Source: Halichoerus grypus (lineage: Eukaryota; Chordata; Mammalia; Carnivora; Phocidae). From it: 64,000 nucleotides of DNA. The notes beneath the pieces are model-generated. The model made no database searches. It was not told the origin of the DNA and worked only from the letters and a program-made list of their open reading frames with translations. The first letter of the stretch is position 1, and every line of letters starts with the position of its first letter. Positions 12,051 through 24,458 of this stretch are shown piece after piece. Position numbers and translations under genes: made by a program. Where the stretch lies: the NCBI RefSeq assembly GCF_964656455.1, contig NW_027555041.1, forward strand, positions 25,102 through 89,101, read 5' to 3'.

Positions 12051-12900
12051 CAAACACAATCCCTCCTTTCTCCAGCTCATCCTGCACACTACTACCAATA
12101 TAATTTCATCAAAACACTTATATTACTAGAAATCCCTTCTCCCAGCTAAGTAAATTCCTTATCCCCAAATTCAAAGACCTTCACAATCAGAACCTTCCAA
12201 AATTTCCTGAGTGCTCTGGAAGAGTTAAGGGGATCTGTAAAATAAACTTCACTTTGAATAGACCTTCCAACTTCCTGGTTTTCATTCATTCATTCAAATA
12301 GTTTTTGCATACTCTCTGAGTGCCAAGCACACTGTTCCAGGTGCTGATGGTACAGAAAGGAACAAGTCAAAGTCCCTGCTTCAAAGTTATTCTCGACTGG
12401 ACAGTCTGAATTGGAGTCTCGTTAGGGGTGAGGGAATAAACCCCGATGCACTTCCAGCGCTCTGCAAGTAGAGAAGCACCCCTGGAAGCATACTAGTGGT
12501 TGGGGGGGATGATAAAGACACCAGAGATCTGACAGCACGGACATTGTCTGCTGCAGGCCCTAATCTATTTTTGCAGCCTTATTTCCAATTCCTATCCTAC
12601 TTGTACCCTCAGTTCAGCCAAAATGTGCTAGCAACTGTTAATGTGCCTCTGCTCCTGCCTGCTTCCTTCTTAATGCCTTGCTTTCCACCACATCACCTCC
12701 ACCAGCAAAAGCCTAGCCAGACCTCAAAGCCCATCCGAAATGTTGCCTCCTACAGGAGGCCTTTCCCCATTCACTTCACATGAATCCAGATGTGATATTT
12801 TGGAGGCCTTCAAACCCATGTAACTCTTGGCTTAGTTCCCTCTGAGCATTTATCACACTATACATCGTATCATAATTATCTGTACAGATTAACCTCCTTC
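12050..12900 (+). repeat. L2 remnant interrupted by another old repeat
   Basis: L2-like pieces lie at 12050-12230 and about 12530-12900 ('tccaccagcaaaagcctagc', 'atgttgcctcctacaggagg'). The text 'tgccaagcacactgttccagg' at 12285-12420 belongs to the unresolved repeat also seen at 5690. Confidence 0.5.
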
Positions 12901-13065
12901 ATCAGCTATTTACTGAACACTTGCTCCATTCCTGGACTATCTAGGAGCTAGAACTGCAGTGTTAAATTATTCCACTAATATTTTTAAACGCTTACTATCC
13001 AAATGATAAATATAAAATGTAAAGACAAAATATTATATATGCTTTTTACTACTTCAATCTTTTTT

Positions 13066-13712
13066 TTTTTAAGTTTTGTTGATATAATCTACATATCATA
13101 GTTCACCCATTCAAAGAGTAGAATTTAGTGTTTAGGTTATTTACTGAGTTGTGCAACCATTATCATTATTAGATTATTTTAGGACAATCACTCTAAAAAG
13201 TAACCTTTATCTCCATTAGCAGTCACTCTGAGCCCTGTAACCACTGCCCCCTCACCTCCCAATCCTAGGCAACCATTATCTATCTATCCTCTTTCTCTTA
13301 TAGAATTGCCTATCATGGACAGTTCATATAAATGGAATCATATAAAATGTGGTCTTTTGAGCTGGCTTCTTCTGCTTAGCATAACAATCTTGAAACTGAT
13401 CCATGTTGTGGTATGTATCAGTTCATTCTCTTTTATTGCCAAATAATATTTGATTGTATAGATACATCTCGTTTTATTATTCAGTTGATATTTGCACTTT
13501 CACTTTCTGCTTATGAATAATGTTCTTCTAAACATGTGTACAAGTTTTTGTGCAGGCGGGTTTTAATTTCTCTTGAATGGAAAGGCTGGGTCGTATGGTA
13601 ACTCTATGTTTAACATTTTGAGGGAACTGCCATCCTGTTTTCCAAAGAGACTGCACGTCACTTTACAGTCTACCAGCATTGCATGAGGGTTCCAACTACT
13701 TCACTATTGTTT
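13066..13712 (-). mobile_element. Old L1 3' fragment, antisense
   Basis: Begins 'aagttttgttgatataatc' and runs through 'gagttgtgcaaccattatc', 'ctgatccatgttgtggta' and 'ccatcctgttttccaaag', the reversed 3' part of an old L1. Heavily mutated. Confidence 0.65.
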
Positions 13713-13739
13713 GAATCTTAAAGAGCAAGAATGATTTCA

Positions 13740-14120
13740 CTATTCAGTATCCTTACCCTCATGGAGCTTATACTCTAGTGGAAAAAAGACAAATAAATAG
13801 AAAAAAAATAAATGTGTTAATTTCAAGTATTAAGAAAAAGGAGAAAACAAAAGAGAGTAAAGTAACCAAAAGAAAAGGATGATCAGAAAGACCTCACTGA
13901 GGAGGTAATGTTGACCTGAAATATGAATATTCTAGGCAGTGGTAACACCAAGAAATAAAAGTGAGAAAAGAACAAGTTTGGCATGGTCAAAGAACAAAAA
14001 GGAAGCCAGTGTGGCTATGTATAATGAAGAGGCGGAGAAGATAGGAGGTGAAGTTGGGGGGGTAGAGGTCAGATAATATTCGACCACGGTAAAGTCCTTG
14101 GATTTTAAATGCCATCATTT
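13740..14120 (+). repeat. Ancient interspersed repeat, family unresolved
   Basis: 'ccctcatggagcttatactct', 'tcactgaggaggtaatgtt' and 'gaagccagtgtggct' are the same old repeat family as at 5690-6080. Confidence 0.45.
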
Positions 14121-16180
14121 TTTAATCCCTTATATTTCTTTAATATAGGTGTTCATCTGTGAAAACATTCCTTAAATAGTCACATATCTTCTGATTGCAC
14201 CTAATAGTAGCAAATATTAAAGAGACTACTTAGGTAAATATGTACCATTCAATTAGTATCGCTTTACTCTGTGGCCCAAGGGAGGACACCTAAAACATGA
14301 CTACCAACGGCCTTTTTGGTAACAAGGCACAAGCTTATGAATGAAGCTTTACAAATTTATCACCAAGCCTTAACCAATTTAAGGTGTATGCCTTACTGAC
14401 AGTAACTAGCAGCTCAGTCTTAAAATATTAAGGTCATTTTCAATAAAGCATGCTAGTAAGAATATAGTTGCATATAATGCTCATGATTTAAACCTAGGTT
14501 TCATTCTTTTCAATTGAATTCTGATTGCTTTTCTCATTCTACTAATTAAAAATTAATATTCAACAGGCAAACATAAAACATGGGCACAAATCTCTATATT
14601 GCTTAAATTTTTTAAAAATAGTTTTCACATATTACTGCTATATGTTTTTTTTAAAGAAGAAAATGTTTTTAAAACTCCAGTAACATAAATGCTACTCCTT
14701 TGATAAAAGAACCCATTACCTAGTCAAACTTTATTAAGGTGAAATTCTCTTCTACCATCCCAGCTTGATCTCCCATGCCTCTCTCTCCCTCTAGGCACTG
14801 TGTTCAGACTATTTGCCAGCTTCATACTTGTTGACCCCACCTCCCCCTCCTAGCCCCCCACCCATCCTCCACCCCCCTCAGCTTTAAGACACACATTCCC
14901 CACCAGGAGAAATCCAACCAGTTCTTCAAGGTCCAGGGCAAACACTCTCCCCTCTACCTCTCTCTGCCAGTTCTCAGGAGTAGAAGTGATGTCTCACCTC
15001 TGTGTTTCTGCAGCATAACTTCTGCAACTCAGATATTGCCTTACCCTGTTTGGCCTGGTACACAATATAGGAGTCTGAGAAATATTGTCACCAAACTACT
15101 TCCCTCAGCATACCTTCAAATATATATAAAGCAAAGCTATTTGCAATTCCTCGGTGCTCAGTTGAAAATCACATCCAATCACAATATGATACCAACTCAT
15201 CACAAAATGCAAGGTCAAGTAGAGTTGTTAAGCCCTCTCCAGAGACAAGGCAGAGGGGTCTTTCCTTCCTTCCAAATTCCGACTGAATTCTTTATAGTAA
15301 ATGGTTTCTTAATGACACAATCCCGCTCTTCATTCAAATGAAACTTTCCCCACATAAATAAAACTTTTCCACATGCATTACCTATTCAAGAATTGCTCAA
15401 CAATTCTTGCAACTCCAACCAAAGTTTCTGAATGATACGTATTTTCCAGAATTTACGGCTGTAAACCCAGAGTACAGAGAAGGTGGAAGATTCACACAAG
15501 GTGTGAATCGCAAGCTAATCAGAGAAGCGAAAATACAATTCCATTCAGTATTGTACCCACAACCTACTAACACGAACCTGATCAGGAACTTTCAAAAGCG
15601 TGTGATGGTGCTTGTCGTAAATATTCAAACATCTGAGTTAACGAAGAGATAAAATATTTTTAATTATGAAAGTTTACTTACAACGTAAAAATGATTAATC
15701 CTTAATCATGCAGATCACGTTAACAGATATTTCAAAACTCACTGTGCAATTAAAATATAAAAGTTTGGGAATGCGCACATTAACCACCAATCTTCTGCTC
15801 TTATTAATGGCACTGACCAGAAACCTATCCACAAGAGCCACTTTTTCAGTCTCCATTTGTTCCCAGAGGCCCAATGGACTAAACATTATAGCTCACCCCA
15901 TCTTCTAATTTCAGCTTGCGTTTAAGATAACGCTTTTGTTTCATTTACAGCTCACATGCTGCTGACACAGCTGCCCCTTCTTTGTAATAAACACAGGGCT
16001 TCTATATTTAAAAATACAGTGAAACTTTGTTATAACATCCCCTCCCCAGTCTCCAGCCAGTTTTCTCTTCCAAGCCCCACCTCCACCCTAAGATTTTTCT
16101 ATCCGCGGCGCTCAAAACGTTAGACCCTTTGGACAGCTAAATTTCTTCTTTAAAGACATCTCATCATAGTGGTATTTTTC
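14121..16180. other. Non-coding DNA upstream of the CpG island
   Basis: No exon that I can support. Around 14745-14990 the C-rich text is L2-like. The frames at 15036-15341 and 15407-15652 have no recognisable domain and no splice context. Confidence 0.4.
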
Positions 16181-16979
16181 TTCTCCGCAGCATGTGCGCG
16201 CGCGTCTGTGTGCGCGCTTTAAAGCGGGGCGGGAGGATTGGGGGTGGCGGGCGGGGGGAATTCCCTTCCCCGGAGGCCTTCCCAGGCAGTGGCACTCAAG
16301 TCTGTGGCTCTGGAGTCCGCGGGACTTTGGTGCGCTGAAACGAGCGCCCCCGAGGTCAGGTTGGGCCGAGCTGGCCGGCGGGCTCGGCCGCTGCGGGACA
16401 GCCGGGTGGACACGCGGCCGATCGGACGGTGACGGGCAGCGGCGCGGACGGGAAAGCGCGCCCGAGGGCGCCGAGGCTCGCCAGACCGCCACGCCGCCGC
16501 GCGCCCCGCGACAGGCGGCTTTGTGCCGGGGGTCGGGTCCCGTAAACAGCCGGCGGAAAGAGAACGAGGACTCCGAACGGGGTGCGGACTCCCGGCGCCG
16601 AGGGCAGGGGGTGAACACGCCCCGCGTCACTTGGGACGGTCGGAAAACCGCGGCCGCGGAGGGTGTGGGCCCCGGGGGGGCGCTGGGAGGAGATAAAGCG
16701 ACCAGAGTTAATCATCACCTCCCGAGCGCCTGGGAAAGGACGACTCGGGGCAGAGGGGCGAGAGGGCAGCCCCTGGAAAGTGAAACTCCCCGGCGGCTCA
16801 GCCCCCCAGCCAGAGGAGGGAGGCGAGGGACCCCAGCGTACTCGCTCCTCCAGCCGCCCGGGTCACGAAGTCACCAAAGACTACACTAATGCTCGTTTTT
16901 CACAAACATCACGAGAACGAAACAAGAAGAGAGCCAGAATATTGGAAATAAAATAAGTAAGTTTCCCCATTCGGTTTTT

Positions 16980-16984
16980 AAAAA
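16980..16984 (-). terminator. RNA polymerase III terminator of tRNA-Glu
   Basis: AAAAA on the + strand is TTTTT on the minus strand, ten bases after the mature tRNA 3' end: the expected Pol III stop. Confidence 0.8.
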
Positions 16985-16994
16985 TGCCACAACG

Positions 16995-17066
16995 TTCCCA
17001 TACCGGGAGTCGAACCCGGGCCGCCTGGGTGAAAACCAGGAATCCTAACCGCTAGACCATATGGGA
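16995..17066 (-). tRNA. tRNA-Glu (UUC anticodon)
   Basis: The minus strand folds into a standard 72-nt cloverleaf. The 7-bp acceptor stem pairs TCCCATA with TATGGGA, with an A discriminator. The anticodon stem is CCTGG/CCAGG around loop TTTTCAC, giving anticodon TTC. The T arm carries GGTTCGACTCC, which is also the B box of the internal Pol III promoter; the A box is in TGGTCTAGCGG. There are no mismatches in the acceptor or anticodon stems, so the gene looks functional and is not a tRNA-derived SINE. It lies in the CpG island about 840 bp upstream of the WBP4 start and on the opposite strand. A tRNA-Glu(TTC) gene is at the matching place in human 13q14, as far as I recall. Confidence 0.97.
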
Positions 17067-17246
17067 AGTGCTGATAGAGACGCCGCCGTGACTCACCTGA
17101 CAAGCGCACGCTCCCCGACTGCCGCCGCTCGGCTTCCCCGCGCCGCTGCTCCCTCCGCCGCCTCTGCGCCACTCGAGCCGTAGCGCCGCCGCCGCCGCTG
17201 CCCACGCGCTCCCCGAGCGAAGGAACTAGCTCGGCCCGTGCGCGCG

Positions 17247-17260
17247 GGGGCGGGGCGGGG
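17247..17260 (+). promoter_or_regulatory. Tandem GC boxes (Sp1-type)
   Basis: GGGGCGGGGCGGGG contains two overlapping GGGGCGGGG sites. An ETS-type core, CCGGAA, follows at 17275. Typical of CpG-island promoters; binding is inferred. Confidence 0.5.
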
Positions 17261-17901
17261 TCAGTCCGCCGCCTCCGGAAAGTTCTGAGGCAAAGCCCCG
17301 CAACTCGCGGCTCCGAAACCAGCTGTTTCACTTTTCTTTTTCTAACTCCGCCAACGGCCCCCAGCCTACAGGTCCGGGTTGCTTCGCTGGTCAAAGTGCG
17401 TGCGGACTAGTTGGCAAAGTTGAGGGCGGCGACGTCTCGGGGAACAGCTGTTTGCGTTCGGGGCGGAGGCGGCGCGCGAGCTCCTCGGCCACGAGCCAGC
17501 GAGCCTAGAAGGGTGGAGGTTCTGGATCCCAGGGGAAGAGAGAGTGAAGGCGGGATGATGCGGGGATTTGAGGCGTGACGTTCCTGTCCTTCGGCTCAGG
17601 TCCCGTCGCGCTTTCACCCCTTCTCGGTGACCTCAACCCCTTTATACCGACCCCACCTCTCAGGATTCCGGAGTACCGCCCCGTAGGGGGAGGGGAGGAG
17701 GAGGAGATTTCGAACGCGGTTTGAGTCGCCCGGGCACCCGTACTTGCGAACCGTGGAACCCTGGTCCCGGGGAAAGAGGGAGGTGTTCGGGTTAGGAGGC
17801 TCCGGTGGGCCTCGCGGCCGGCCGGGTCCCAACTCGCCCCGCGTGGGGAACACGAGCTCGAGCCGGACCCGGGGGCGACGCGCGGAGCGGCTGGTCCAGT
17901 C

Positions 17902-17903
17902 AT
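17902..17903 (+). CDS. WBP4: WBP4 exon 1, coding end (first two bases of ATG)
   Basis: Exon 1 ends ...CAGTCAT before donor GTGAGT. Joined to exon 2 (G GCA GAC TAC) it makes ATG GCA GAC TAC, which is M-A-D-Y. The alternative, ending the exon after the ATG, would break the frame and lose the GT donor. The rest of exon 1 is 5' untranslated; I cannot place the transcription start. Confidence 0.85.
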
Positions 17904-20900
17904 GTGAGTCGGGTCTCAGGCTCTAAACAACGAGGTGTTGTTCCTCTGGGCGGCCCTTTTTCCGCCGAGTCTCGCCCTCCACCACCATCCCCCCCCCCAC
18001 CTCCTTTCGGCTGGAGGCGTGACGGAGGTGCTCTTAACTCGCTCGGGACCGGCACCAGACCGGCAGGGCGGGTTCTCTGGGCGCTTAGAAATGCTATCCT
18101 GCGGAGCGCCCTGGGGGCCTGAAGCTCGGGCTTCGGGAGGGAGGCTGGCGGCCAGTTGAGGTTGGACTGCTGCCCGCGAAGCGACCGGGTGCTCCCTCGC
18201 TTGAACAGCTGGGGGTCGCAAGCACCCTATTCGTTTCTGTAGCGCGTGAACCCAGGGGTATTGTGAAACTTTAGGGTTGGGCTCCGGCCGCCGCCGCCTT
18301 CTCCGACTGGTAGAAACGGCCAGTCTTCGTTAGCGTAGTGACTCCCACCCCTACCCCCCACCCCCGCCCCAAGTCTTGCGGGCTAAGAGGTCCCTTAGCT
18401 TTTCCAACTCTCTCTTGCCCTGAGGCTCAAGAACAAATTGTATTAACTGATAGTCTCGGAGGAAGCAGTCTCCCACCAGAGGAGTCTTGTTCTTTGTTCT
18501 TTTGGTGGAAATAACTTGATTTAAAGCAAACTTTGAGCTTCTTCAGGCCTCCATTACAGCAACCTCCCAAAATGCCGGAAAGGCATAGACAAGATAAATC
18601 TTTTCCAAGATGTATCTTATTTCTTCACACCGATGGCAGTGGCAAATGAGAAAAAAAAAATTTTTTTTAAAGCAATTTTATTAAAGGGAGTTTTAAATCC
18701 GGTGCAGACTTTTTCTTTTCTAGTGGCAGCAATTTCAGCTAACTGCTGCAGTGAGTTAAATACTAAAGGTAATGTGTGTAACAAGACAAGATGCAGTAAC
18801 AGGGGCTTATACTTCAAACTCTAAGAAGATGTAAAAACATGCACAATTTTACCTTTTTAATTGTAAATAAGCTTAGACTTGTTTTTCCCTTTTTCAGGGC
18901 AGACTACTGGAAGTCGCAACCAAAGAAATTCTGTGATTACTGCAAGTGTTGGATAGCGGACAATAGGCCTGTATGATATTTCCACTCTTAGAGAGCTTAA
19001 TAATATTGTATTCCTGTGTTTCTTTTTGATCTAAACTCAGTATTTACGAAGCACCTTCATATACATTGCTCTTGATTTTTCAAAGCATTGAAAGATTTCT
19101 GTTGTCTTTTCATTTCTTGAAGGAAAGCCGTGAGCCTTCTTCCTTTTCATCAGCTTAAATTTGATTATATATTAAGCCAAATTATTTTTCTATGGTCTTT
19201 CAGTCACATTCAGAAAATGGACGTTGAGTGGGTCATCTCATCCATGTTTATCCACATTATGATGTTTAATACTACCATATAAAAAGAAACGTAAAAGGGC
19301 AAAACCCTTAATATATAAAAAGGAACATTATTGTAGTTTATTTTGAATCTTTTCTACTCCAGAAATAATTAAACATATTTGCAGAGCTTTGTAGCTATAA
19401 ATGGTTAAATTTTAAAGAACATCATTACCTCTTTCATGGAATATGAAAATAGCAGCTCTATTAAGCACCTTATTACTGTATCTCTTAATCTAGATTAAGC
19501 TTTTAAGACATAAAAGCATCACTGATTTTTTCGCCTTTGTGTGCATGTCATAATAATATATACATAGTATGTAAACACCTGGGTATCTTTTAAATATATA
19601 TTCCTATCCTTTTTAGTTGATAGAGTTGCATGCATAACAGAACAGTGGCCCCATTTTTAACAATGTTACACTTCTTTGATAGACTTTTATTTACTACTGT
19701 CTACAGGAGTTTGGGGATATTTTTCTCCAGGGTTTTGTTTTGGTTTTTGGTCTTTTGAATAGTTGCTAAAGCTCTCAACTATCTTGTTTAACTTAGGCCA
19801 TCCTTACACATAAATGCCACAAATTTTGAAATCTATACAAATCACTGATAGTTTCTCTTCTGTTGAGGTACCCAGTCAGTTCAGTGAATTTTAGGAGTCA
19901 TGAAGAGTAAATAATCTCTTCTATGATAGTCTTTCTTCTCCTTGGATTGTTAATATACATCAACTTAACCTTTAATTAGAAACAAAATTATTTTGTTTTC
20001 GAATGGGCCTTGAATATTCTTTGGCATAATTCAGGAAACCTGATATATGAAAAATAGAAGGTGAACCTTTTTTTACAATGTCTCACTTTAAAGAGGAATT
20101 CATGGTAGTACTTTAGGATAGCTTAGCTAAGATTTGATTGACAAAATTTATTTTGCAAGGTTTACCAGAAATTTCTTATTGCATAAAACCAGACATTTGC
20201 AATTTAGGGAGCATTCCTGACTTTTAAATAGGTGATAACATTCACTCACTCCTTTGTCCCATCCAGTCACCGTCATTTTTTGTAAGTTACCACTTTTTTT
20301 CATTTTCTTGTCCATTCTTCATTGTTTCTGTATGCACACATAGGTTTTAATTCCAACATATGTAAAACGTAGGATACCATACACACTATCCTTCACCATA
20401 GTTTGGTATTTGTTTGTTTTTTAAATTGAACAGTATGTCCTGGAGCTCTCTCCACATCAGTACGTAGGGAGCTTTGTTCTCTATTCCAGCAGCCAAATTT
20501 TGGTAGATAGTGCCAAATTGTCCTCCATTGGAGTTGTACATTTCATACCATTACCACAGTGTATAAAAGTATTTGTTTATAATTTAGAAGGAATTCCTTA
20601 CTGTCTACTTTTCTCTCAATTTGGAGGAATAAGTTCTAATATTATTGTTTATTCTCTGTGTTTCCAGAGCAGTACAAATTCTAGAGACTTAATGGTTTTG
20701 ACATTTTATGTTGAGAGGTGTTTCTTGAAGTTTTTTTTTTTCCACTCCTCTTTTGGCTTCATGTCTTGTTTGAGTCCTCGGTACAATCATATTCACTAGA
20801 TTAGTCATCACAGGTACCTTGTATTTTTCTCCATTGATTCGGTCATCATAGTTTATTTTAAGCACCAAAGGAAACCTAGTCAGAGGATATAATAATAAAT

Positions 20901-23900
20901 AACATGATTCAGTTCCCTCCCATCATTTGATAAAAAGACCAATTTGCATTAAAATTATTTTTCTGTCCGTCATTTTAATTTCAATTTTGTTATGTCCCAT
21001 TCCCATATTTACTATTACTTTACTATGAACATTATGATGTTGATGTAACCTTCTTTTGCATTTTCTCTTTTATTAATTTTCAAGAGTGTTGAATTTCACG
21101 AAAGAGGAAAGAATCATAAGGAAAATGTGGCAAAGAGGATCAGTGAGGTAATTTAGTTTATTTCTTTCTTTGCCAATTTTTCTATGTAAGTATCAGTCCT
21201 TTATCTGGCTTTCAATTTTATATGTGTCTCACATAGATTAAACAGAAAAGCCTGGACAAGGCAAAGGAAGAAGAAAAGGCATCAAAGGAGTTTGCCGCAA
21301 TGGAGGCAGCTGCCCTGAAAGCATACCAAGAGGATTTGAAAAGGCTTGGCTTAGAGTCAGGTAAAAAAGCAGCCAGCATGTTTTAAAACTAACATCAGAG
21401 GTCATGCTCAGTGAGCTTTTATTGTTTCCATAAAGAGGTTATACACTCAGGGTATACTCTTAGTGCTTTTCCTGTGCATCATAGCTGTATTTAGACTATG
21501 GGACTTTGCTCATGCACTTTTGTTTTACTTTTAAAGCTTCATCTTTTAACACCTCCATTCATAACCATACTACCTTGGTGGTTAGCTAGTCCTAGTTCTG
21601 TCCTAGGTCAGTGTTCATTTCAGGCACAGTTGAGTTTTTTAGGTACTTGGCTAAAAAGAGCTATTCATTAAAAAATAGGCCTTGCATTATAACCACAGTT
21701 TGTTTTATCCATATGGTCAAAACTATGAATTATGTTTGTTTATGTGGTTGAGTTAGAGTGAATTAGCCTGTTGTGGACAAATTTACTGATTTTACCACTA
21801 GAAGGTAGATAATTTTTTTTTAATTGGATAAATTTGACATAAAACATTGTTTATGCAGGTGTTACTTTTATACATTTATATATTGTAATGGGATTGCTAC
21901 TGAAGCAATATTTATCAGATTACCTATTACAGTATTGTTGTCTATATTCGTTATACTATGCATTCAATCTCTGTGGCTTATGTACTACTCATTGCAAGTT
22001 TATAAACTTAAACAGTATCAGCCTTAACCCCCCAACCCCCTGTCCCCTGGAAATAACAGTTTTACTTTCTGGTTTTCTGAGTTTGACTCTTTTAGATTCC
22101 ACATACAAGTGATATCATAACAGTATGCTTGTCTTCTCTTTAACTTACCTCACTTATCACAGTATGCTCAGGTTCCATCCATGTTGTTGCAAATGGCAAG
22201 ATATCCTCCTGTCTCATGGCTGAATAGTATCCCATTATGTATATGTACTATATCTTTTTTATCCATTCATCTGGTTGATGGGCATTAAGGTTGTTTATAT
22301 ATCTTGGCTGTTATGAGTAATACTGCAGTAGGTATGGGAGTGCATATATCTCTTTGAAATCCTGCTTATATTTCCAGTGAGTATATACCCAGAAGTGAAA
22401 TTGCTGGGTCATACGGTAGACCTATTTTTAATTTTTTGAGGAGCCTCCATAAGTTCTCCCTAGTGGTTGGACCAGTTTATTTTGGTACCAATTGTTTTAG
22501 AATAAGTTTTTAACATCTGGTAGAACTAGATTCCCCTTATCACTTCTGTTTTATAATTCTGGATATTTGTCAGTTTACATACACCAGCAGTATATAAGCA
22601 TTTCCTTTTTTCCACATGGTCACCAGCAAGAAGGTAAATAATTTGGGGGTTTGAAGATAACTCAGCTCCAGATAAAAGGCATTTATTTAATTAGAGTGTA
22701 TCTATCTTGTTGATGAACTTAGGCTTTAACTCGGGAACTTTTCTGTCAGCATTTCTTCCATGACAAATCCATTGTCTTTAAACTAGGCATATAGCAATCC
22801 CAGTTGTTGATCTTGCATAATGGTTGAGATAGTCAACATGGAATGATACTCTTTACTCTAAAAACTTCTTTCCGTTAAGTTTTTAAGCAGACTAATAAGT
22901 TAATCAGTATTGCCCTCATCAAATAAGGACAGGTGTAACCAGACTTTAAAAATATTCTCCTGGACATTGTTAGTTAAAAGGAAGGGGTGGGGGCTGTATT
23001 TCCATGAGGATAAAGCTGTAAGCTTAAAGGAGAAAAAGATAGAGGTGTTCCTGCAGAATTAAAGAGGCATCGTTGAAAATTCATCTCATCAATTATATGG
23101 ATTGAGAGGTTTTGTTATGCTAACCTATGAGCAAATCAGTCTTAGCATTTTGTATTTAAATGTATTCAAAGAGGATTTTTCCTATTATTTTTCATAGCCT
23201 TGTTTTTTTAAATAGGATATACATTCCCCTTAAAGTACCATAATGCAGTACAAAGAAAGGATTTTTTTTTTTTTTTTTTAAAGATTTTATTTATTTATTT
23301 GACAGAGAGAGACACAGCGAGAGAGGGAACACAAGCAGGGGGAGTGGGAGAGGGAGAAGCAGGCTCCCCGCTGAGCAGGGAGCCCGCACATGGGGCTCGA
23401 TCCCAGGACTCTGGGATCATGACCTGAGCCGAAGGCAGACGCTTAACCGACTGAGCCACCCAGGTGCCCCAGGATTTTTAAAAACTAACTGCTTTTAAGA
23501 TTATCCCAGACATCTTTAGATTTTTCTTTTTTAAGTTATACTCCACATTGTAGTCTAGTTGGAGGTGGTTTTATTTTTTCCCTCAATAACATGTCATATA
23601 CTTCCTTTCTTTTAAATAATTAAGGATATACATCATGTTTAGTGGCTACAGAGTGGTTAGGAGCACAGACTTTGGAATCCACCAGAATTGCCACTTGCTA
23701 GCTATACAACCTCTGATTTTCACAAAAACTAAGTAACATAATGGTATAAACTGCTTATTACAGTGACCACTTGTAATAAGCATTTAATAAAGGGTATAAA
23801 ATACCATAACAAAATGCCATAAAAGTGCCATAACTTATTTAACTAATCTCTTCCAGACTAACATTTAGGTTGCTTAGTTTTCACTGTTAGAATGAATGCT

Positions 23901-24413
23901 TCAGTGAACCCCCTTATGCAGGCATGTTTTTTTACATTTATCTCTGTAAATTTAATCTCTAGAGATGAGATTGCAGAATCAAAGTGTGAATATCTTTTAT
24001 ATATTGATAGCTAATACAAGCTGTCTTTGTACTTTTTGTCCATCTTCTGTTAGAATATTGGATTTATTTGTAAGGAGTCTTTGTTATGAACATTAACCAT
24101 GAGCCATATTTGTTGTAAATATTTGTCTTTTTTTTTTTAGTTTTTAAAAATTTTTAATCCTATTATGATTAACATAGCATTACATTATTTGTTTTATTTT
24201 TTTGTTTTTATTTTTGCTATACGGAATATTTGGATTTGTATGCAGTTAAGTTTAACGTTATTTTACTTTGTGTTTTTTTTTTCACATATATCTTTGATCT
24301 GAAGTTTATATTGATGTCCAAACATGGGAGGGGCCATGGAGTGGAGAATAGCTTTACTTTGTTCCAAATAATTAACCAGTTAATCCAACATGATTTGTTA
24401 AATGATTTCTTTT

Positions 24414-24458
<45 letters not shown>

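Larger units (their letters stand above)
16185..18330. promoter_or_regulatory. CpG island with WBP4 promoter, probably bidirectional
   Basis: Composition changes abruptly from A/T-rich to C+G-rich with dense CpG, and returns to A/T-rich after about 18330. It contains a tRNA gene, tandem GC boxes and WBP4 exon 1, but no obvious TATA box beside WBP4, as usual for housekeeping CpG promoters. In human, ELF1 starts close by on the opposite strand; that makes a shared promoter likely here, but I cannot locate an ELF1 exon. The long open frames on both strands are a by-product of high GC. Confidence 0.8.

Noticed and set aside
1..16180. ELF1 coding exons on the minus strand
   Set aside because: Expected neighbour from human synteny, but no ETS-domain or other ELF1 coding text is visible; only intron-like DNA.
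16194..16889. 231-residue open frame on the + strand, with a 172-residue frame on the minus strand
   Set aside because: It lies in the CpG island, where GC-rich DNA has few stop codons. Both strands are open at once, the product is Arg/Gly/Pro-rich without a domain, and it has no splice context.
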